Of a stretch of 64,000 nucleotides of DNA, positions 1-9,005 are shown one piece after another (position 1 is the stretch's first letter; each line of letters opens with the position of its first letter). The notes beneath the pieces were generated by a model. It did not search any database and was not told where the DNA came from. It worked only from the letters and a program-made list of their open reading frames with translations. A program made the position numbers and the translations under genes. The DNA comes from Acidimicrobiaceae bacterium (lineage in GTDB: Bacteria; Actinomycetota; Acidimicrobiia; Acidimicrobiales; Poriferisodalaceae): positions 186,001-250,000 of the forward strand of contig CAJJCB010000027.1 in NCBI GenBank assembly GCA_905182565.1, in the 5' to 3' direction.

Positions 1-170
1 ACACAAAGAATCGTGAGTTTTGATTCATTGGGATTATTATCAAGAAAATGCCAAGTACGTAAAACTCCATCAGCATCAGGCGATTCGAGTAGTCGTGACC
101 ATTCAGATTTAAGACCTGGCAGACCTGCAGGGGGTCGATTCGCGGTATTGCTTTTAGAGTTATCTACCAC
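1..170 (-). CDS. oleB: OleB-like alpha/beta hydrolase, N-terminal fragment (runs off the left edge)
   Basis: A reading frame opens with GTG at 170, overlapping the end of the oleA-like gene by 7 nt, and stays open to the window edge (56 codons). It reads GLPGLKSEWSRLLE, then DADGVLRTWHFLDN, then LTILC. This matches the N-terminus I know for OleB or OleBC-fusion hydrolases, where a WSRLV..PDADG..RTWHVLDNG stretch precedes the first beta strand and an HGNPTWS motif. OleB (a haloalkane-dehalogenase-fold beta-lactone decarboxylase) acts late in long-chain olefin biosynthesis. The catalytic residues lie outside the window, so the call rests on the N-terminal similarity and on its place directly after oleA. 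Whether it is fused to OleC cannot be seen. Confidence 0.6.
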   Translation of the reverse strand, partial: MVDNSKSNTANRPPAGLPGLKSEWSRLLESPDADGVLRTWHFLDNNPNESKLTILC

Positions 171-1186
171 TGCAGTTCAAGTAGGGCCGTGTTTAATCCA
201 GATCCAATTCCCAGACAAAGCAAAGTATCTCCAGTATTCAGATTCGCTTGCTCATTTGCCAAAGTAATTGGTATTGCAGCCGGTCCTATATTTCCATAAT
301 AGGGAAAGGTCATAGGAACTTTATCGGATGGAAGACCTAGGACATCAATCATAGATTTAGTATGCACAAGTGATACTTGATGGAGAATGTACAAGTCTTT
401 CTCTAACCATTCTCTCTTGGGGCCGCCGGCTTCCCATGCTTGTTTCGCAACTTCTGTACCTGCTTTTAGCAATGCACTTGTATCGGTTCGCATAGATTGA
501 AGAGACCCAACACACAAGTCGTGATGTTCAGTTGCTGCGTGGAAAAATCCACCCAGAATAGGGTGACTACCAGGATTCTCGGATTGTCGACCTATCACCA
601 TCGCTGCTGATCCTGAACCCAGGGTTAACGAAGCAAAATTTAAGAAAAGGTCATCGAACGTTGCCCCTTTTTTTAATAAACCTTGAATCGTATTTTCGCT
701 GATTTCTCGTGTTCCCTCACCATCAACAATTAGGGCATAGTCTATTTGTTTTGATTCGAGCATTGCCCCAGCCATATGCATGCCATTAACAAAGCCCAGG
801 CAAGCGTTACTAAGATCAAAATTTATGCAAGTACTTGGCATACCTAATTTGTGGTGCACTGTTACGGCGCTCGATGGTTCTAAACGTTCTCTGCAGACAC
901 TTGTATCGATAATTAAACCAATTTTTTCACGGTTTATTCCTGAGCTGATAATAGCTTTTTCCCCTGCCAACACCGCTGCATCCATAAATGAAATATCTGC
1001 CGGCCATTGACGTCGTTCTTCAATACCTACGAGCGAAGAAAGCAATCCCGGAGGAGTACCAATTCGTTCATAGAAAGGAGCGAGACGTTCATCAATTTGA
1101 GCAGAAGTGACCACAATCGGCGGCTCACATGCTTCTACGGCAATAATGGCGACATCGTTAAAGTGGAATTTGGCGTTCCCTGGCAT
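164..1186 (-). CDS. oleA: OleA-like thiolase-fold synthase (head-to-head acyl-CoA condensation)
   Basis: A 340-aa FabH/thiolase-fold protein. The nucleophile is Cys129 in SNACLGFVNG, with His269 (ILHQ) and Asn299 (YYGNIG) as the other thiolase residues. Glu103 (RLEPSSA) sits 26 residues before the Cys, the same spacing as Glu117/Cys143 in Xanthomonas OleA as I recall it, and the His-Asn spacing of 30 also matches. Such enzymes join two fatty acyl-CoAs into a beta-keto acid for long-chain olefins or ketones. Length is normal for OleA (about 340 aa), and the next gene starts like oleB. A generic 3-oxoacyl-ACP synthase III is the alternative, but the glutamate and the neighbour favour OleA. Confidence 0.75.
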   Translation of the reverse strand: MPGNAKFHFNDVAIIAVEACEPPIVVTSAQIDERLAPFYERIGTPPGLLSSLVGIEERRQWPADISFMDAAVLAGEKAIISSGINREKIGLIIDTSVCRERLEPSSAVTVHHKLGMPSTCINFDLSNACLGFVNGMHMAGAMLESKQIDYALIVDGEGTREISENTIQGLLKKGATFDDLFLNFASLTLGSGSAAMVIGRQSENPGSHPILGGFFHAATEHHDLCVGSLQSMRTDTSALLKAGTEVAKQAWEAGGPKREWLEKDLYILHQVSLVHTKSMIDVLGLPSDKVPMTFPYYGNIGPAAIPITLANEQANLNTGDTLLCLGIGSGLNTALLELQW

Positions 1187-1440
1187 TCAGGTTTCCTCAA
1201 TCTCCACAGTGATCATTAGTCTGACCTATTTTATGAGCTTCGACGGCTAATACCTCAAAGTGCCTCGATATGAATAATTATCTGATTGTCTAATTGGTTT
1301 TGTGTGACCTATAGAACAATATCATTGGGAACAAGGGTGAATAACTGAGTTTTTAATCTGGGAATCTCGGTTTAGGTACTTCTAGGCTTGTAACTATTGG
1401 TTTATCAAAGCCAGTATTTGAAGTTTGGATAGAAAATATA

Positions 1441-1947
1441 ATGCCGTTTCAATCAAGGTTGCCGACGCCGGAAGTACCTCAAGATGGGCAAGAGTCCGTA
1501 TGGGAGTATCCCCGTCCGCCAATAGTTCGAGCGTCAAACGTTTCCGTCAAAGTTCAGCTAGCGGGGTTTGTTATTGCTGAGTCAAATAAGTCCGTTCGAG
1601 TTCTGGAGACATCTCACCCGCCGACCTACTATTTGCCACCTGCTGACGTGAATCAGAGCTATTTCACAAAGATGGACAGGTCCAGTTTTTGTGAATGGAA
1701 GGGGAATGCGACGTACTGGGATATAAGTGTAAAAGAAAGTGAAGTTCGGGCAGGTTCTTGGTCATATGACCAACCATCAAGTGCTTTTAAACAGTTAGCA
1801 GGCTATTTTTCTTTTTATCCAGCAAGCTTCGAATGTTTTGTTGATAACAAATTAGTAATTCCTCAACCTGGTCAATTCTATGGAGGTTGGGTAACCGAGG
1901 ATGTTGTTGGACCTTTCAAAGGAGTTACTGGCTCTCAATGGTGGTAG
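1441..1947 (+). CDS. DUF427 domain protein
   Basis: A 168-aa protein carrying the whole DUF427 pattern: VWEYPRPP near the N-terminus (residues about 21-28), then VRVLETSHPPTYYLPPADV, CEWKGNATYW and, near the C-terminus, PGQFYGGWVTEDVVGPFKG. These small soluble beta-barrel proteins are common in actinobacteria and their biochemical role is not established. The gene stands alone, with 254 bp before it and a separate gene 70 bp after it. I see no strong Shine-Dalgarno sequence before the ATG, so initiation may be leaderless; a slightly different start is possible. Confidence 0.85.
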   Translation: MPFQSRLPTPEVPQDGQESVWEYPRPPIVRASNVSVKVQLAGFVIAESNKSVRVLETSHPPTYYLPPADVNQSYFTKMDRSSFCEWKGNATYWDISVKESEVRAGSWSYDQPSSAFKQLAGYFSFYPASFECFVDNKLVIPQPGQFYGGWVTEDVVGPFKGVTGSQWW

Positions 1948-2017
1948 ATGGCTTGGCCTGAGTCCAATGATTTAGGTTAACAACGTGATTAAAATCTTAA
2001 AACGCTAATATTGCAGC

Positions 2018-2671
2018 GTGAATAATGAGAATGCGACAAGTTCAGAAGTACGAGAATTAGTAGTTGAAGCGGTGGCAAGCTCAGCAGAACTGATGGCTAA
2101 CCCGGCTGTCCGTGACCGGTGGGAGACCAACTCTGCTCTAGATGGTATGAGTGTTGGTGCGTTGGCTGCTCATCTAGTTAGAGCTGCTGGAGCTACTATT
2201 GCTTATTTGGATCGAACTCCCGAAAACGTTGTGCCTGATAAGCCCTTGCTTACACCCGTTACCTATTTCCATGCAGCAGTAGATTCTCCGATACATGATG
2301 AAATCAAAAAAGTATCGCTAGCTGAATCTTCGATAGGTCATGAAGCCACAGTAGAAAAATGTCTCGCGTTGGTAGTGGAATTAAAAGACAGGTTTTCTAC
2401 TGAACCAGAAAGTCGCCTGGTTGGCGCTTTAGGTGGACGCTTACTAACACTGGATGATTTTTGCCGAACAAGACTAATCGAGGTGTTGTTTCATCTTGAT
2501 GATCTTGCAAACAGCGTTGATGCTCCTACTCCTGATACGAATCCTCTCGGAAGATCAATCGTTATCGAAGTACTTATAGGGATTGGCCGGAATAATTACG
2601 GTGATTGGGCGGTATTACATGGCCTAGCCAGAGCAGAACGCTCTAAAACCAAAGTTTTCCCAATTTTTTAG
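2018..2671 (+). CDS. DinB / mycothiol-dependent maleylpyruvate isomerase-fold protein
   Basis: A 217-aa protein of the MDMPI_N/DinB four-helix family. An LAAHLVRAAG segment around residues 49-58 supplies the first metal-binding histidine, and RLIEVLFHLDDLA around residues 152-164 carries the E...H..D pattern seen in the second half of the metal site. Members use a divalent metal and often mycothiol for isomerisation or thiol transfer; the substrate here is unknown. It starts with GTG. It shares a strand with the DUF427 gene 70 bp upstream and may be co-transcribed. The end is followed by an imperfect hairpin (about 2695-2715) that may end transcription. Confidence 0.7.
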   Translation: MNNENATSSEVRELVVEAVASSAELMANPAVRDRWETNSALDGMSVGALAAHLVRAAGATIAYLDRTPENVVPDKPLLTPVTYFHAAVDSPIHDEIKKVSLAESSIGHEATVEKCLALVVELKDRFSTEPESRLVGALGGRLLTLDDFCRTRLIEVLFHLDDLANSVDAPTPDTNPLGRSIVIEVLIGIGRNNYGDWAVLHGLARAERSKTKVFPIF

Positions 2672-2856
2672 AGGTAGAGGGTAAAAAAGAGAAAGTCGCC
2701 GCAAATGCGACGACAAAAACAATACTAGCACAGCTAAATTTTCATTTCAAGTGTATCCAGCTGTTTAATCATGTTTATAAAATTAAATAGCTGAAAAGTT
2801 TAAAATATTATATATCCAGCAAGGATTACTGAACAAAATACTGGCCAAAGAAAGGC

Positions 2857-3720
2857 TTATCGCGAGGTCACATCAACCTTATGCAGGTCGTCACCGAGTT
2901 CGATAGTGCCATCGAAGTGTCTAGCTGCGAGTGCACGCCATTCATCTTCGGTGCCGCCCATGGGTATAGGTGGCACATAGTGAGTCAGAACCAACGTGCT
3001 GAGGTTAGCCTTAGCGGCTGTTTGCGCAGCCTCTTCGGGTGACGAGTGGTAGTCGAGCGTATCTTGCATCCGTTGCATGGGGAGGTTGGCGATCATGTCC
3101 TTACGAATGACAGTGTGGACCAGAGCGTCGGCACCAGTACACAACTTATCTAGGCCACTGCAAGGCAAAGTATCACCCGCCACGACCACACTCGCTCTAT
3201 CGAAATCGAACCGGTAAGCCACACTTGGCTCGACAGGCTTGTGATCGGTCTGTCCGCAAGTTATCGACACTGCACCACCCTGACCGTCTGACAACTCTAC
3301 GACGCCTTCGGTCACTTCGATCACCGTGACCGAAGGCCGGTGATCAAGATCTTGATGGTGAGCAATGCGATATTTGATGTCAGGTTCAAGTGATGCGAGT
3401 AGGTGATTAACCACCAATTGCGTCCCGACTGGCCCAACGATAGTTAGTGGGGTTTCTACAAAAGTCATTACCCAGCGCGTAGTGATCACGTCATTAAGGT
3501 CGGTGATGTGGTCGCTGTGTAGATGAGTGATCAGCAGTGCTGTGAGGTTGGGAGCGCCGAGGCCAGCAGCAGCCAATCTCATCAGCACCCCGCGGCCAGC
3601 ATCGACCATATAGTGCTCAATTGACTCGCCCTCACCCGCTGAAATCAGCGTGGCGGGACCAGCTCGATCGGGAGATGGAATCGGCGATCCGGTACCCAAC
3701 AACGTGATAGATAGGGTCAT
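2857..3720 (-). CDS. MBL-fold metallo-hydrolase (RNase Z / AtsA-type branch)
   Basis: A 287-aa metallo-beta-lactamase-fold enzyme. The N-terminus LLGTGSPIPSPDR is the RNase Z-like opening. The zinc motif is THLHSDH (His66, His68, Asp70, His71), with VVVAGDT and a late LTHYVPP supplying further ligands. This branch includes RNase Z-like phosphodiesterases and zinc-dependent alkylsulfatase/arylsulfatase AtsA-type enzymes. It lies directly downstream of the large arylsulfatase on the same strand (75 bp gap), so it may act on a sulfate or phosphate ester linked to that enzyme's substrate (inference). A Shine-Dalgarno GAAGGAC precedes the ATG. Third positions look richer in G+C than in nearby genes. 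Confidence 0.75.
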   Translation of the reverse strand: MTLSITLLGTGSPIPSPDRAGPATLISAGEGESIEHYMVDAGRGVLMRLAAAGLGAPNLTALLITHLHSDHITDLNDVITTRWVMTFVETPLTIVGPVGTQLVVNHLLASLEPDIKYRIAHHQDLDHRPSVTVIEVTEGVVELSDGQGGAVSITCGQTDHKPVEPSVAYRFDFDRASVVVAGDTLPCSGLDKLCTGADALVHTVIRKDMIANLPMQRMQDTLDYHSSPEEAAQTAAKANLSTLVLTHYVPPIPMGGTEDEWRALAARHFDGTIELGDDLHKVDVTSR

Positions 3721-3795
3721 ATGTCCTTCTTCCGATGAATTATTTGAACCTCGATAAGTCTGCGAGACAACGTTGCGTATTTTCGTGGGGAGAGG

Positions 3796-6072
3796 TCATT
3801 GGCGGCTCATCTCCGACGCAGCTTCAACATCTTGTGACTCGGCGTCTTGGCGACTCAATAACTGAATCTCGACCCTGTGAAGCTTGCCTGAGAATGGGAA
3901 TGGAGCGGTGTATCTCATCGAGACGGCTGAGCCGTGGTCATAAGCAACACTCGGGCCGACGGAGGACATCATCCGCATGAATAGTGGAAGCTTGATTGAG
4001 CCGGCAGCGACGCCATTCACCATCAAAGACATCTCTCCGGTTGTCCCTTCTCGACGTCGGAGTTTAGCAACTAATGTTGCTTCTCCTTCTGGGATTTTAA
4101 TGTTGGATTCGAGGATCGTGTGTTTGTCAAAAGCGTTGTAATCGATGATGAGTAGGTCACTCTGAACAAAGATTGACAAGCCTGAGTTCTCGGTTCCAGT
4201 TGCGTAGATGACGCCGTTGTCTCCCTGTTTTCTCGTCACTGTTGCGGTGAGGTCGAATGACTTGCCGCCGATTGCAGCGGAGGCCTGTCCAGGCATAGGC
4301 GACATTGGTGGTCGGTAAAGGTAGCGCAAGTTAGACGGGTGAGGTGAGTTGTCACGGAAGCGAGCACCGAAGAGCTCAATCAGACGGTCGTCGAGAGGTA
4401 ACACGCCGTGACGTTCGGCCTCGCTCCACCAAAGATCAATCAGCTGAGTTAGCTTTTCGGGTTCAGTCCGTGCGAGGTCGTTACACTCTGACCAGTCATC
4501 GCTGAGGCAATATAGCTCCCATGATTCAGTCTTGTAGTCGGCACGTGACGTGTGTTTACACACGGCCTTCCATGTGACGTCGTTCAGTGCACAAATGAGG
4601 GCTCTACTTCCACTCATCTCGAAGTATTGCAGTGTGTTCGTAGCTGACGCTGAAGCGTCTTTTAACACGGAGGAAAACGGGTTACCGGTTATTGGTAATT
4701 GATCTACACCGTGGTGAGTATCCGGGGCGTTAACACCCACGAGGTCGTAGATTGTAGGGACGATATCGGCGACGTTTATGAACTGATTCCGGAGCTCGCC
4801 GGCGTGTTTACTTGCGATGTGACCTGGTGCACGGATAATCATTGGTACGTGAACGCCTCCTTCATGGGTGTTCTGCTTGTACCACTTGAATGGTGAGTTA
4901 CCGCACTGCGCCCATCCCCATGGATAGTTAGTGTGGCTGTGTGGTCCGCCGATGTCATCAATCTGGTTGATCATTGCGTCGCCGTCTTCAAAGATGCCAT
5001 TGAAGAACTTCATCTCGTGCATTACACCGAAGGGCCCTCCCTCTTGTGATGCACCGTTATCGGCAAGTACGACAAATATAGTGTTATCGAGTTCGTTCAT
5101 GTTCCGAAGCCCTTCGACAAGTCGTCCGATTTGGTCATCAGTGTGGTCAAGAAACGCTGCGAACGCTTCTTGTAATCGGGCGCCTACTTTCTGTTGGTTC
5201 TTCGATAGGTCTGCCCATGCATTTACTCCGGGATTAAGGGGTGCAAGTTTTGTGTTCTTAGGAATCACCCCCATTTCAAGTTGATTTTTAAACCACCGTT
5301 CGCGTACGACGTCCCATCCATCGTCGAATTTGCCGCGGTACTTATCAAGGTATTGTCGTGGTGCCTGATGTGGTGCGTGCGTTGCTCCGAATGGGACGTA
5401 GGCGAAGAAAGGCCGATCCGGTCGCACTCCTTTGCTATCACTGATCATTTTTAGTAGCTGGTCAACCAGGTCTTCACTTACGTGGTAACCATCTTCAGGT
5501 TTGCCTGGAGCTGGGATCGGATGGTTATCACATACAAGAGTTGGGTTGAATTGGTCGGTCTCTCCCTCCAGGAAGCCGTAGAAACGGTCAAAGCCGCGAG
5601 CAAGTGGCCACTGGTCAAACGGACCCGCAGCCGAGCACTGTTCCATCGGGGCGAGGTGCCATTTCCCTACGCAAAAAGTGCCGTATCCCGAGGCTTTGAG
5701 CACCTCTGCCACGGTTGCGGCATGGTTACTAATGTGGCCAAGCTGGTTCGGGAAACCAGTTCGAAAGTTTGAGACGGACCTCATACCAACCGCATGTTGT
5801 GAACGACCGGTGAGCAGCGAGGCGCGTGTCGGCGAGCACAGCGGTGTCACATGAAAATTAGTGAACTGCAAACCTTCTGCAGCGAGTGCATCAAGATTGG
5901 ACGTGTCGATATCTGATCCGTAGCAACCAATCTGAGCGAAGCCCGTGTCATCTAGTAACACCATTACTATGTTGGGAGCGTCGGATCCGGGGTGTGGTGG
6001 GTCATCGAACCAGGGTGTGGAATCGCTAACTGTGCGCCCAATTTTTCCTTCAAATCGTGATGGTCTGCTCAT
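3796..6072 (-). CDS. Arylsulfatase, S1 (formylglycine-dependent) family
   Basis: A 758-aa sulfatase. The N-terminal metal site VMVLLDDTG (Asp41, Asp42) is followed by CSPTR at residues 79-83; Cys79 is the residue oxidised to formylglycine. VLADNGASQEGG around residues 335-346 gives the second Asp-Asn metal pair. The C-terminal 150 or so residues form an extra beta-rich region. Length resembles the AtsA branch of mycobacteria and pseudomonads. No clear signal peptide is visible, so it is probably cytoplasmic. It hydrolyses a sulfate ester; the substrate is unknown. No formylglycine-generating enzyme lies in the window. It likely forms an operon with the MBL hydrolase downstream. Confidence 0.9.
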   Translation of the reverse strand: MSRPSRFEGKIGRTVSDSTPWFDDPPHPGSDAPNIVMVLLDDTGFAQIGCYGSDIDTSNLDALAAEGLQFTNFHVTPLCSPTRASLLTGRSQHAVGMRSVSNFRTGFPNQLGHISNHAATVAEVLKASGYGTFCVGKWHLAPMEQCSAAGPFDQWPLARGFDRFYGFLEGETDQFNPTLVCDNHPIPAPGKPEDGYHVSEDLVDQLLKMISDSKGVRPDRPFFAYVPFGATHAPHQAPRQYLDKYRGKFDDGWDVVRERWFKNQLEMGVIPKNTKLAPLNPGVNAWADLSKNQQKVGARLQEAFAAFLDHTDDQIGRLVEGLRNMNELDNTIFVVLADNGASQEGGPFGVMHEMKFFNGIFEDGDAMINQIDDIGGPHSHTNYPWGWAQCGNSPFKWYKQNTHEGGVHVPMIIRAPGHIASKHAGELRNQFINVADIVPTIYDLVGVNAPDTHHGVDQLPITGNPFSSVLKDASASATNTLQYFEMSGSRALICALNDVTWKAVCKHTSRADYKTESWELYCLSDDWSECNDLARTEPEKLTQLIDLWWSEAERHGVLPLDDRLIELFGARFRDNSPHPSNLRYLYRPPMSPMPGQASAAIGGKSFDLTATVTRKQGDNGVIYATGTENSGLSIFVQSDLLIIDYNAFDKHTILESNIKIPEGEATLVAKLRRREGTTGEMSLMVNGVAAGSIKLPLFMRMMSSVGPSVAYDHGSAVSMRYTAPFPFSGKLHRVEIQLLSRQDAESQDVEAASEMSRQ

Positions 6073-6149
6073 ATTTGCTGCTCCGTGTCGGGAACTCCCT
6101 CAGTGAAGAGTGAGTTGAATCCGCTAATCAGTAATGATTAATATTTCTG

Positions 6150-6890
6150 TTAAGTGGCTGAAATCCCGCCATCCACTACAAATTCGCTGCCAGTGCAATA
6201 ACTACTTTCGTTTGATGCCAGCCATAGGACTAGTTCAGCTACCTCCTCGGCGCTGGCGGTTCTACCCATTGGCACTTGAACCGTGGCCGCATTGAATCCT
6301 TCATCCTTGAACTGATCAAGCATGGCCGTATCGATAAGCCCTGGGTGAACTGAATTCACTCGAATGTTATGGCGCGCAAGTTCGTGAGCAGCCGATTTGG
6401 TCATACCCCTTACTGCCCATTTACTTACTGAGTAGGAGAATTGAAATCCGACACCTTGTAGTCCAGCAACTGAGGAAATATTCACTATGGATCCCGAGTT
6501 CTGGTTTTTCATAGCATCAGAGACAGCTTGCATACCAAGAAATACTCCGGTGCAATTTACGTCCATTACTCGTTCGAATTCTTCTTGTGAAGTCCTGGTC
6601 AGTCGGTCAAATACTAAAATGCCGGCATTATTAACCAGTACATCAATAGTGCCTCTTAGGGCTAGTACCTCTCTAGTTAGTTCTAACCATGCCTCTTGGT
6701 TCGTTACATCAAGATGTTTATAAATTGCTGAACTGCCTATCTCGGTTGCTAACTCTTCACCTTCGCGATCGAGCAGATCAGCAATAACGACGAATGCACC
6801 TTCTTCTGCGAAACGTCTTGCTTCAGCTGCGCCTTGACCGCGTGAACCGCCTGTGATGATGGCTGTTTGACCTTTTAATCTAATCCCCAT
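6150..6890 (-). CDS. SDR-family oxidoreductase
   Basis: A 246-aa classical short-chain dehydrogenase/reductase. It has the TGGSRGQG nucleotide-binding motif (residues 13-20), NNAG (87-90) and the catalytic Ser140, Tyr153 and Lys157 (YSVSK). The C-terminal GSEFVVDGG is typical. The GGSRGQG variant is common among actinobacterial hydroxysteroid- or hydroxyacyl-type SDRs, but the substrate cannot be assigned. It reads leftward with 77 bp before the sulfatase and 148 bp after the nitroreductase to its right. The Shine-Dalgarno (AGAGAA) is weak. Confidence 0.85.
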   Translation of the reverse strand: MGIRLKGQTAIITGGSRGQGAAEARRFAEEGAFVVIADLLDREGEELATEIGSSAIYKHLDVTNQEAWLELTREVLALRGTIDVLVNNAGILVFDRLTRTSQEEFERVMDVNCTGVFLGMQAVSDAMKNQNSGSIVNISSVAGLQGVGFQFSYSVSKWAVRGMTKSAAHELARHNIRVNSVHPGLIDTAMLDQFKDEGFNAATVQVPMGRTASAEEVAELVLWLASNESSYCTGSEFVVDGGISAT

Positions 6891-7038
6891 TTCTCTATTA
6901 TCGGTCTAGAATCCGGCTGCGTCACTTTTTATGGCAGCATTAGAGGGATCGAGTTCAGTTCGTTCTGTTTTCTCGTGGTTGATGACTGATAATTCGTATT
7001 TAGAATTATTCACTTTATTGATAGGTCTTTGTTCTCAA

Positions 7039-7716
7039 TCAGGGTCTAGTTAGTGCTTGGCCGCTGGTGTGGTTAATAAAAGTAAATTCTTCGACAGGTT
7101 TTCTCGATAATTTTGTGATCTGTTTGACAGGTTTTCCAATGGTGAGCATTGCTGCTACTGCGTCATGGGTTTCTAAGCCTAAAAGTTTTTGGACTTTTGG
7201 TTCTGCGGAGGCAACCAGAGTAGTCAGAGCGCCACCTAGACCTTCATTTCGTGCACTTAGTAACACACTCCAAGCAAAAGGATAAATAGAAGCTCCGGAC
7301 ACAACACCAATTCGATCAAGATGCATGTCCATTGAAGCTACAACTCTTAAATCAACGGTGATTATGCAGACGACGGGGACTTCACCTAAATTTTTAAACA
7401 TAGGGATCGCAATTGGAAGTGATTCATCATCAGCAGCGGACTTGATATCTACTGAAGTTGGTTCGACTGATTGCCAATAGGTTTCACCTGCTTTCATTTG
7501 AGCAGCTGCTATTCGCATTGCTGGCCAGCAGAGTTCTCCAAGCTGCTTTTTTACTTGGGTGTCTCGAACAATAATTACTTTCCATCCCTGTCGATTACCC
7601 CCACTTGGCGCAAAACGGGCATTATCGAGAATCGTGTATAGCTGATCATCTGAGATATGTTCATCTGTAAAATCGCGAGCAGCGAACGTTGTACTCATTA
7701 CTTCTGAAAATTCCAT
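7039..7716 (-). CDS. Nitroreductase-family flavoprotein (sister of 11477-12151)
   Basis: A 225-aa FMN-dependent nitroreductase-family protein. FAARDFTDEHISDD is the first flavin-contact segment, ARFAPSGGNRQGWKV (about residues 33-47) the second, and ARNEGLGGALTTL the glycine-rich C-terminal part. It is clearly homologous, nearly end to end, to the protein at 11477-12151, sharing LDNARFAPSGGNRQG and SARNEGLGG-type blocks. It starts 15 bp after the CoA-transferase with AAGGATACGG before the ATG, so the two are probably one operon. The family reduces nitro groups, enones, quinones or halogenated aromatics with NAD(P)H; here a reductive step on a CoA-linked intermediate is plausible (inference). 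Confidence 0.85.
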   Translation of the reverse strand: MEFSEVMSTTFAARDFTDEHISDDQLYTILDNARFAPSGGNRQGWKVIIVRDTQVKKQLGELCWPAMRIAAAQMKAGETYWQSVEPTSVDIKSAADDESLPIAIPMFKNLGEVPVVCIITVDLRVVASMDMHLDRIGVVSGASIYPFAWSVLLSARNEGLGGALTTLVASAEPKVQKLLGLETHDAVAAMLTIGKPVKQITKLSRKPVEEFTFINHTSGQALTRP

Positions 7717-7731
7717 TTAGTTTCCGTATCC

Positions 7732-8916
7732 TTAAACCACGCGATTTGCATGTAATTGTGTTATCTCTGATTCTGAATAACCTAACTCCAACAAAATCTC
7801 ATCCGTGTGTTCGCCCAGCTCAGGGGCTCTATGGCGTATAACTCCCGGACTTGCTGTCATCGATACTGGGAAGCTGCTAATAGGTATGTCTTTAATGGCT
7901 GTTGGGTATTCAATATTTTCGAGAAAACCTAAGGCTTTGACATGCGGATGGTCAATAGCTTGTTGCGGAGATAGTACTGGGGCTCCAGGAATTTTTAGGT
8001 CTGACAGCGCTACCAAGATGTCATCAGTTTTTTTGCTGGAACACCAGTCAGCCATTACCCCACAGATCTCGTTGCGATGGTTACCTCGTGACTCATCATT
8101 ATGGAATCTGGGGTCATCACTTAATTCCGGTCGGCCGACGAGTTTCGCCCAACGTGCAAACTGAAAATTTCCAATGACGGAGACCAAAATCATTCCGTCG
8201 GCGCTATCAAAAGTATCCGAGGGAGCTGCTGTTTGCGCTCTGTTATGTGAGGCAACGCGATCTAAATTCAGTTGGTCTTGTTCAATTAGCGTTGAATTAG
8301 CAATTGTAATTGCTGTTTTAAGTAGGGCGCCTTCTAGCTCTTGTCCTTCTCCGGTCAAATCACGATGTCTCAGTGCAGCTAGCGTTGCCATGCTTAACAA
8401 GGAACCGGTGCAAAAATCTACGTAAGGACTAGAGTTTCGAGTCGGTTGTCCTTCAGGACCAGTCATGTACATGGCGCCTGACATAGCCTGAGCTAATCCG
8501 TCGAAGCCGACTCGATCACTAAATGGACCACCTGAACCAAAGCAGGTGACTGTGGACACAATTAAGTTAGCTTTTATTGCTTTTAGAGTTGGGTAATCAA
8601 GTCCCATTTGTTTGCGGGTTTCAGGCGGAAGGTTCGCAATAACAATGTCTGCTGTTTTAATTAAGTTATTCATTATTTCGCGCCCTTTATCCTTCATTGG
8701 ATTTAAAGTAACGCTCTTTTTGTTACGCCCAACTTGGAGGAACAAGGCCCCTTGGCCATCTGTTGTAACTGGAACAGTCCAACGATCTTCACCACCGTCA
8801 ATTCGTTCAATACGAATGACATCAGCCCCTAGATCGCCGAGAATTGTCGCCGCGAAAGGCCCGGCGATGAATCGCCCGAAATCAAGTACACGTATGCCAT
8901 CAAGAACACCGGCCAT
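7732..8916 (-). CDS. CaiB/BaiF-family (class III) CoA-transferase
   Basis: A 394-aa class III CoA-transferase. The N-terminus GIRVLDFGRFIAGPFAATIL is the family signature, and NKKSVTLNP follows around residues 65-73. The catalytic aspartate is Asp167 in YVDFCTG, matching Asp169 of formyl-CoA transferase. It moves CoA between carboxylic acids, a common entry step in catabolism of acids such as carnitine, oxalate or aromatic and terpenoid acids. A strong Shine-Dalgarno (AAGGGGA) precedes the ATG. It diverges from the aminotransferase gene across a 89-bp gap and is followed closely by the nitroreductase. Confidence 0.9.
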   Translation of the reverse strand: MAGVLDGIRVLDFGRFIAGPFAATILGDLGADVIRIERIDGGEDRWTVPVTTDGQGALFLQVGRNKKSVTLNPMKDKGREIMNNLIKTADIVIANLPPETRKQMGLDYPTLKAIKANLIVSTVTCFGSGGPFSDRVGFDGLAQAMSGAMYMTGPEGQPTRNSSPYVDFCTGSLLSMATLAALRHRDLTGEGQELEGALLKTAITIANSTLIEQDQLNLDRVASHNRAQTAAPSDTFDSADGMILVSVIGNFQFARWAKLVGRPELSDDPRFHNDESRGNHRNEICGVMADWCSSKKTDDILVALSDLKIPGAPVLSPQQAIDHPHVKALGFLENIEYPTAIKDIPISSFPVSMTASPGVIRHRAPELGEHTDEILLELGYSESEITQLHANRVV

Positions 8917-9005
8917 ATAGTCCCCTTAAGTTAAACAATTACCATTCTGCCCTGAGTTACCCATCTTGTGCAGGCGAACATGCTGAACTATAAAAAGGAG
9001 GAAAA

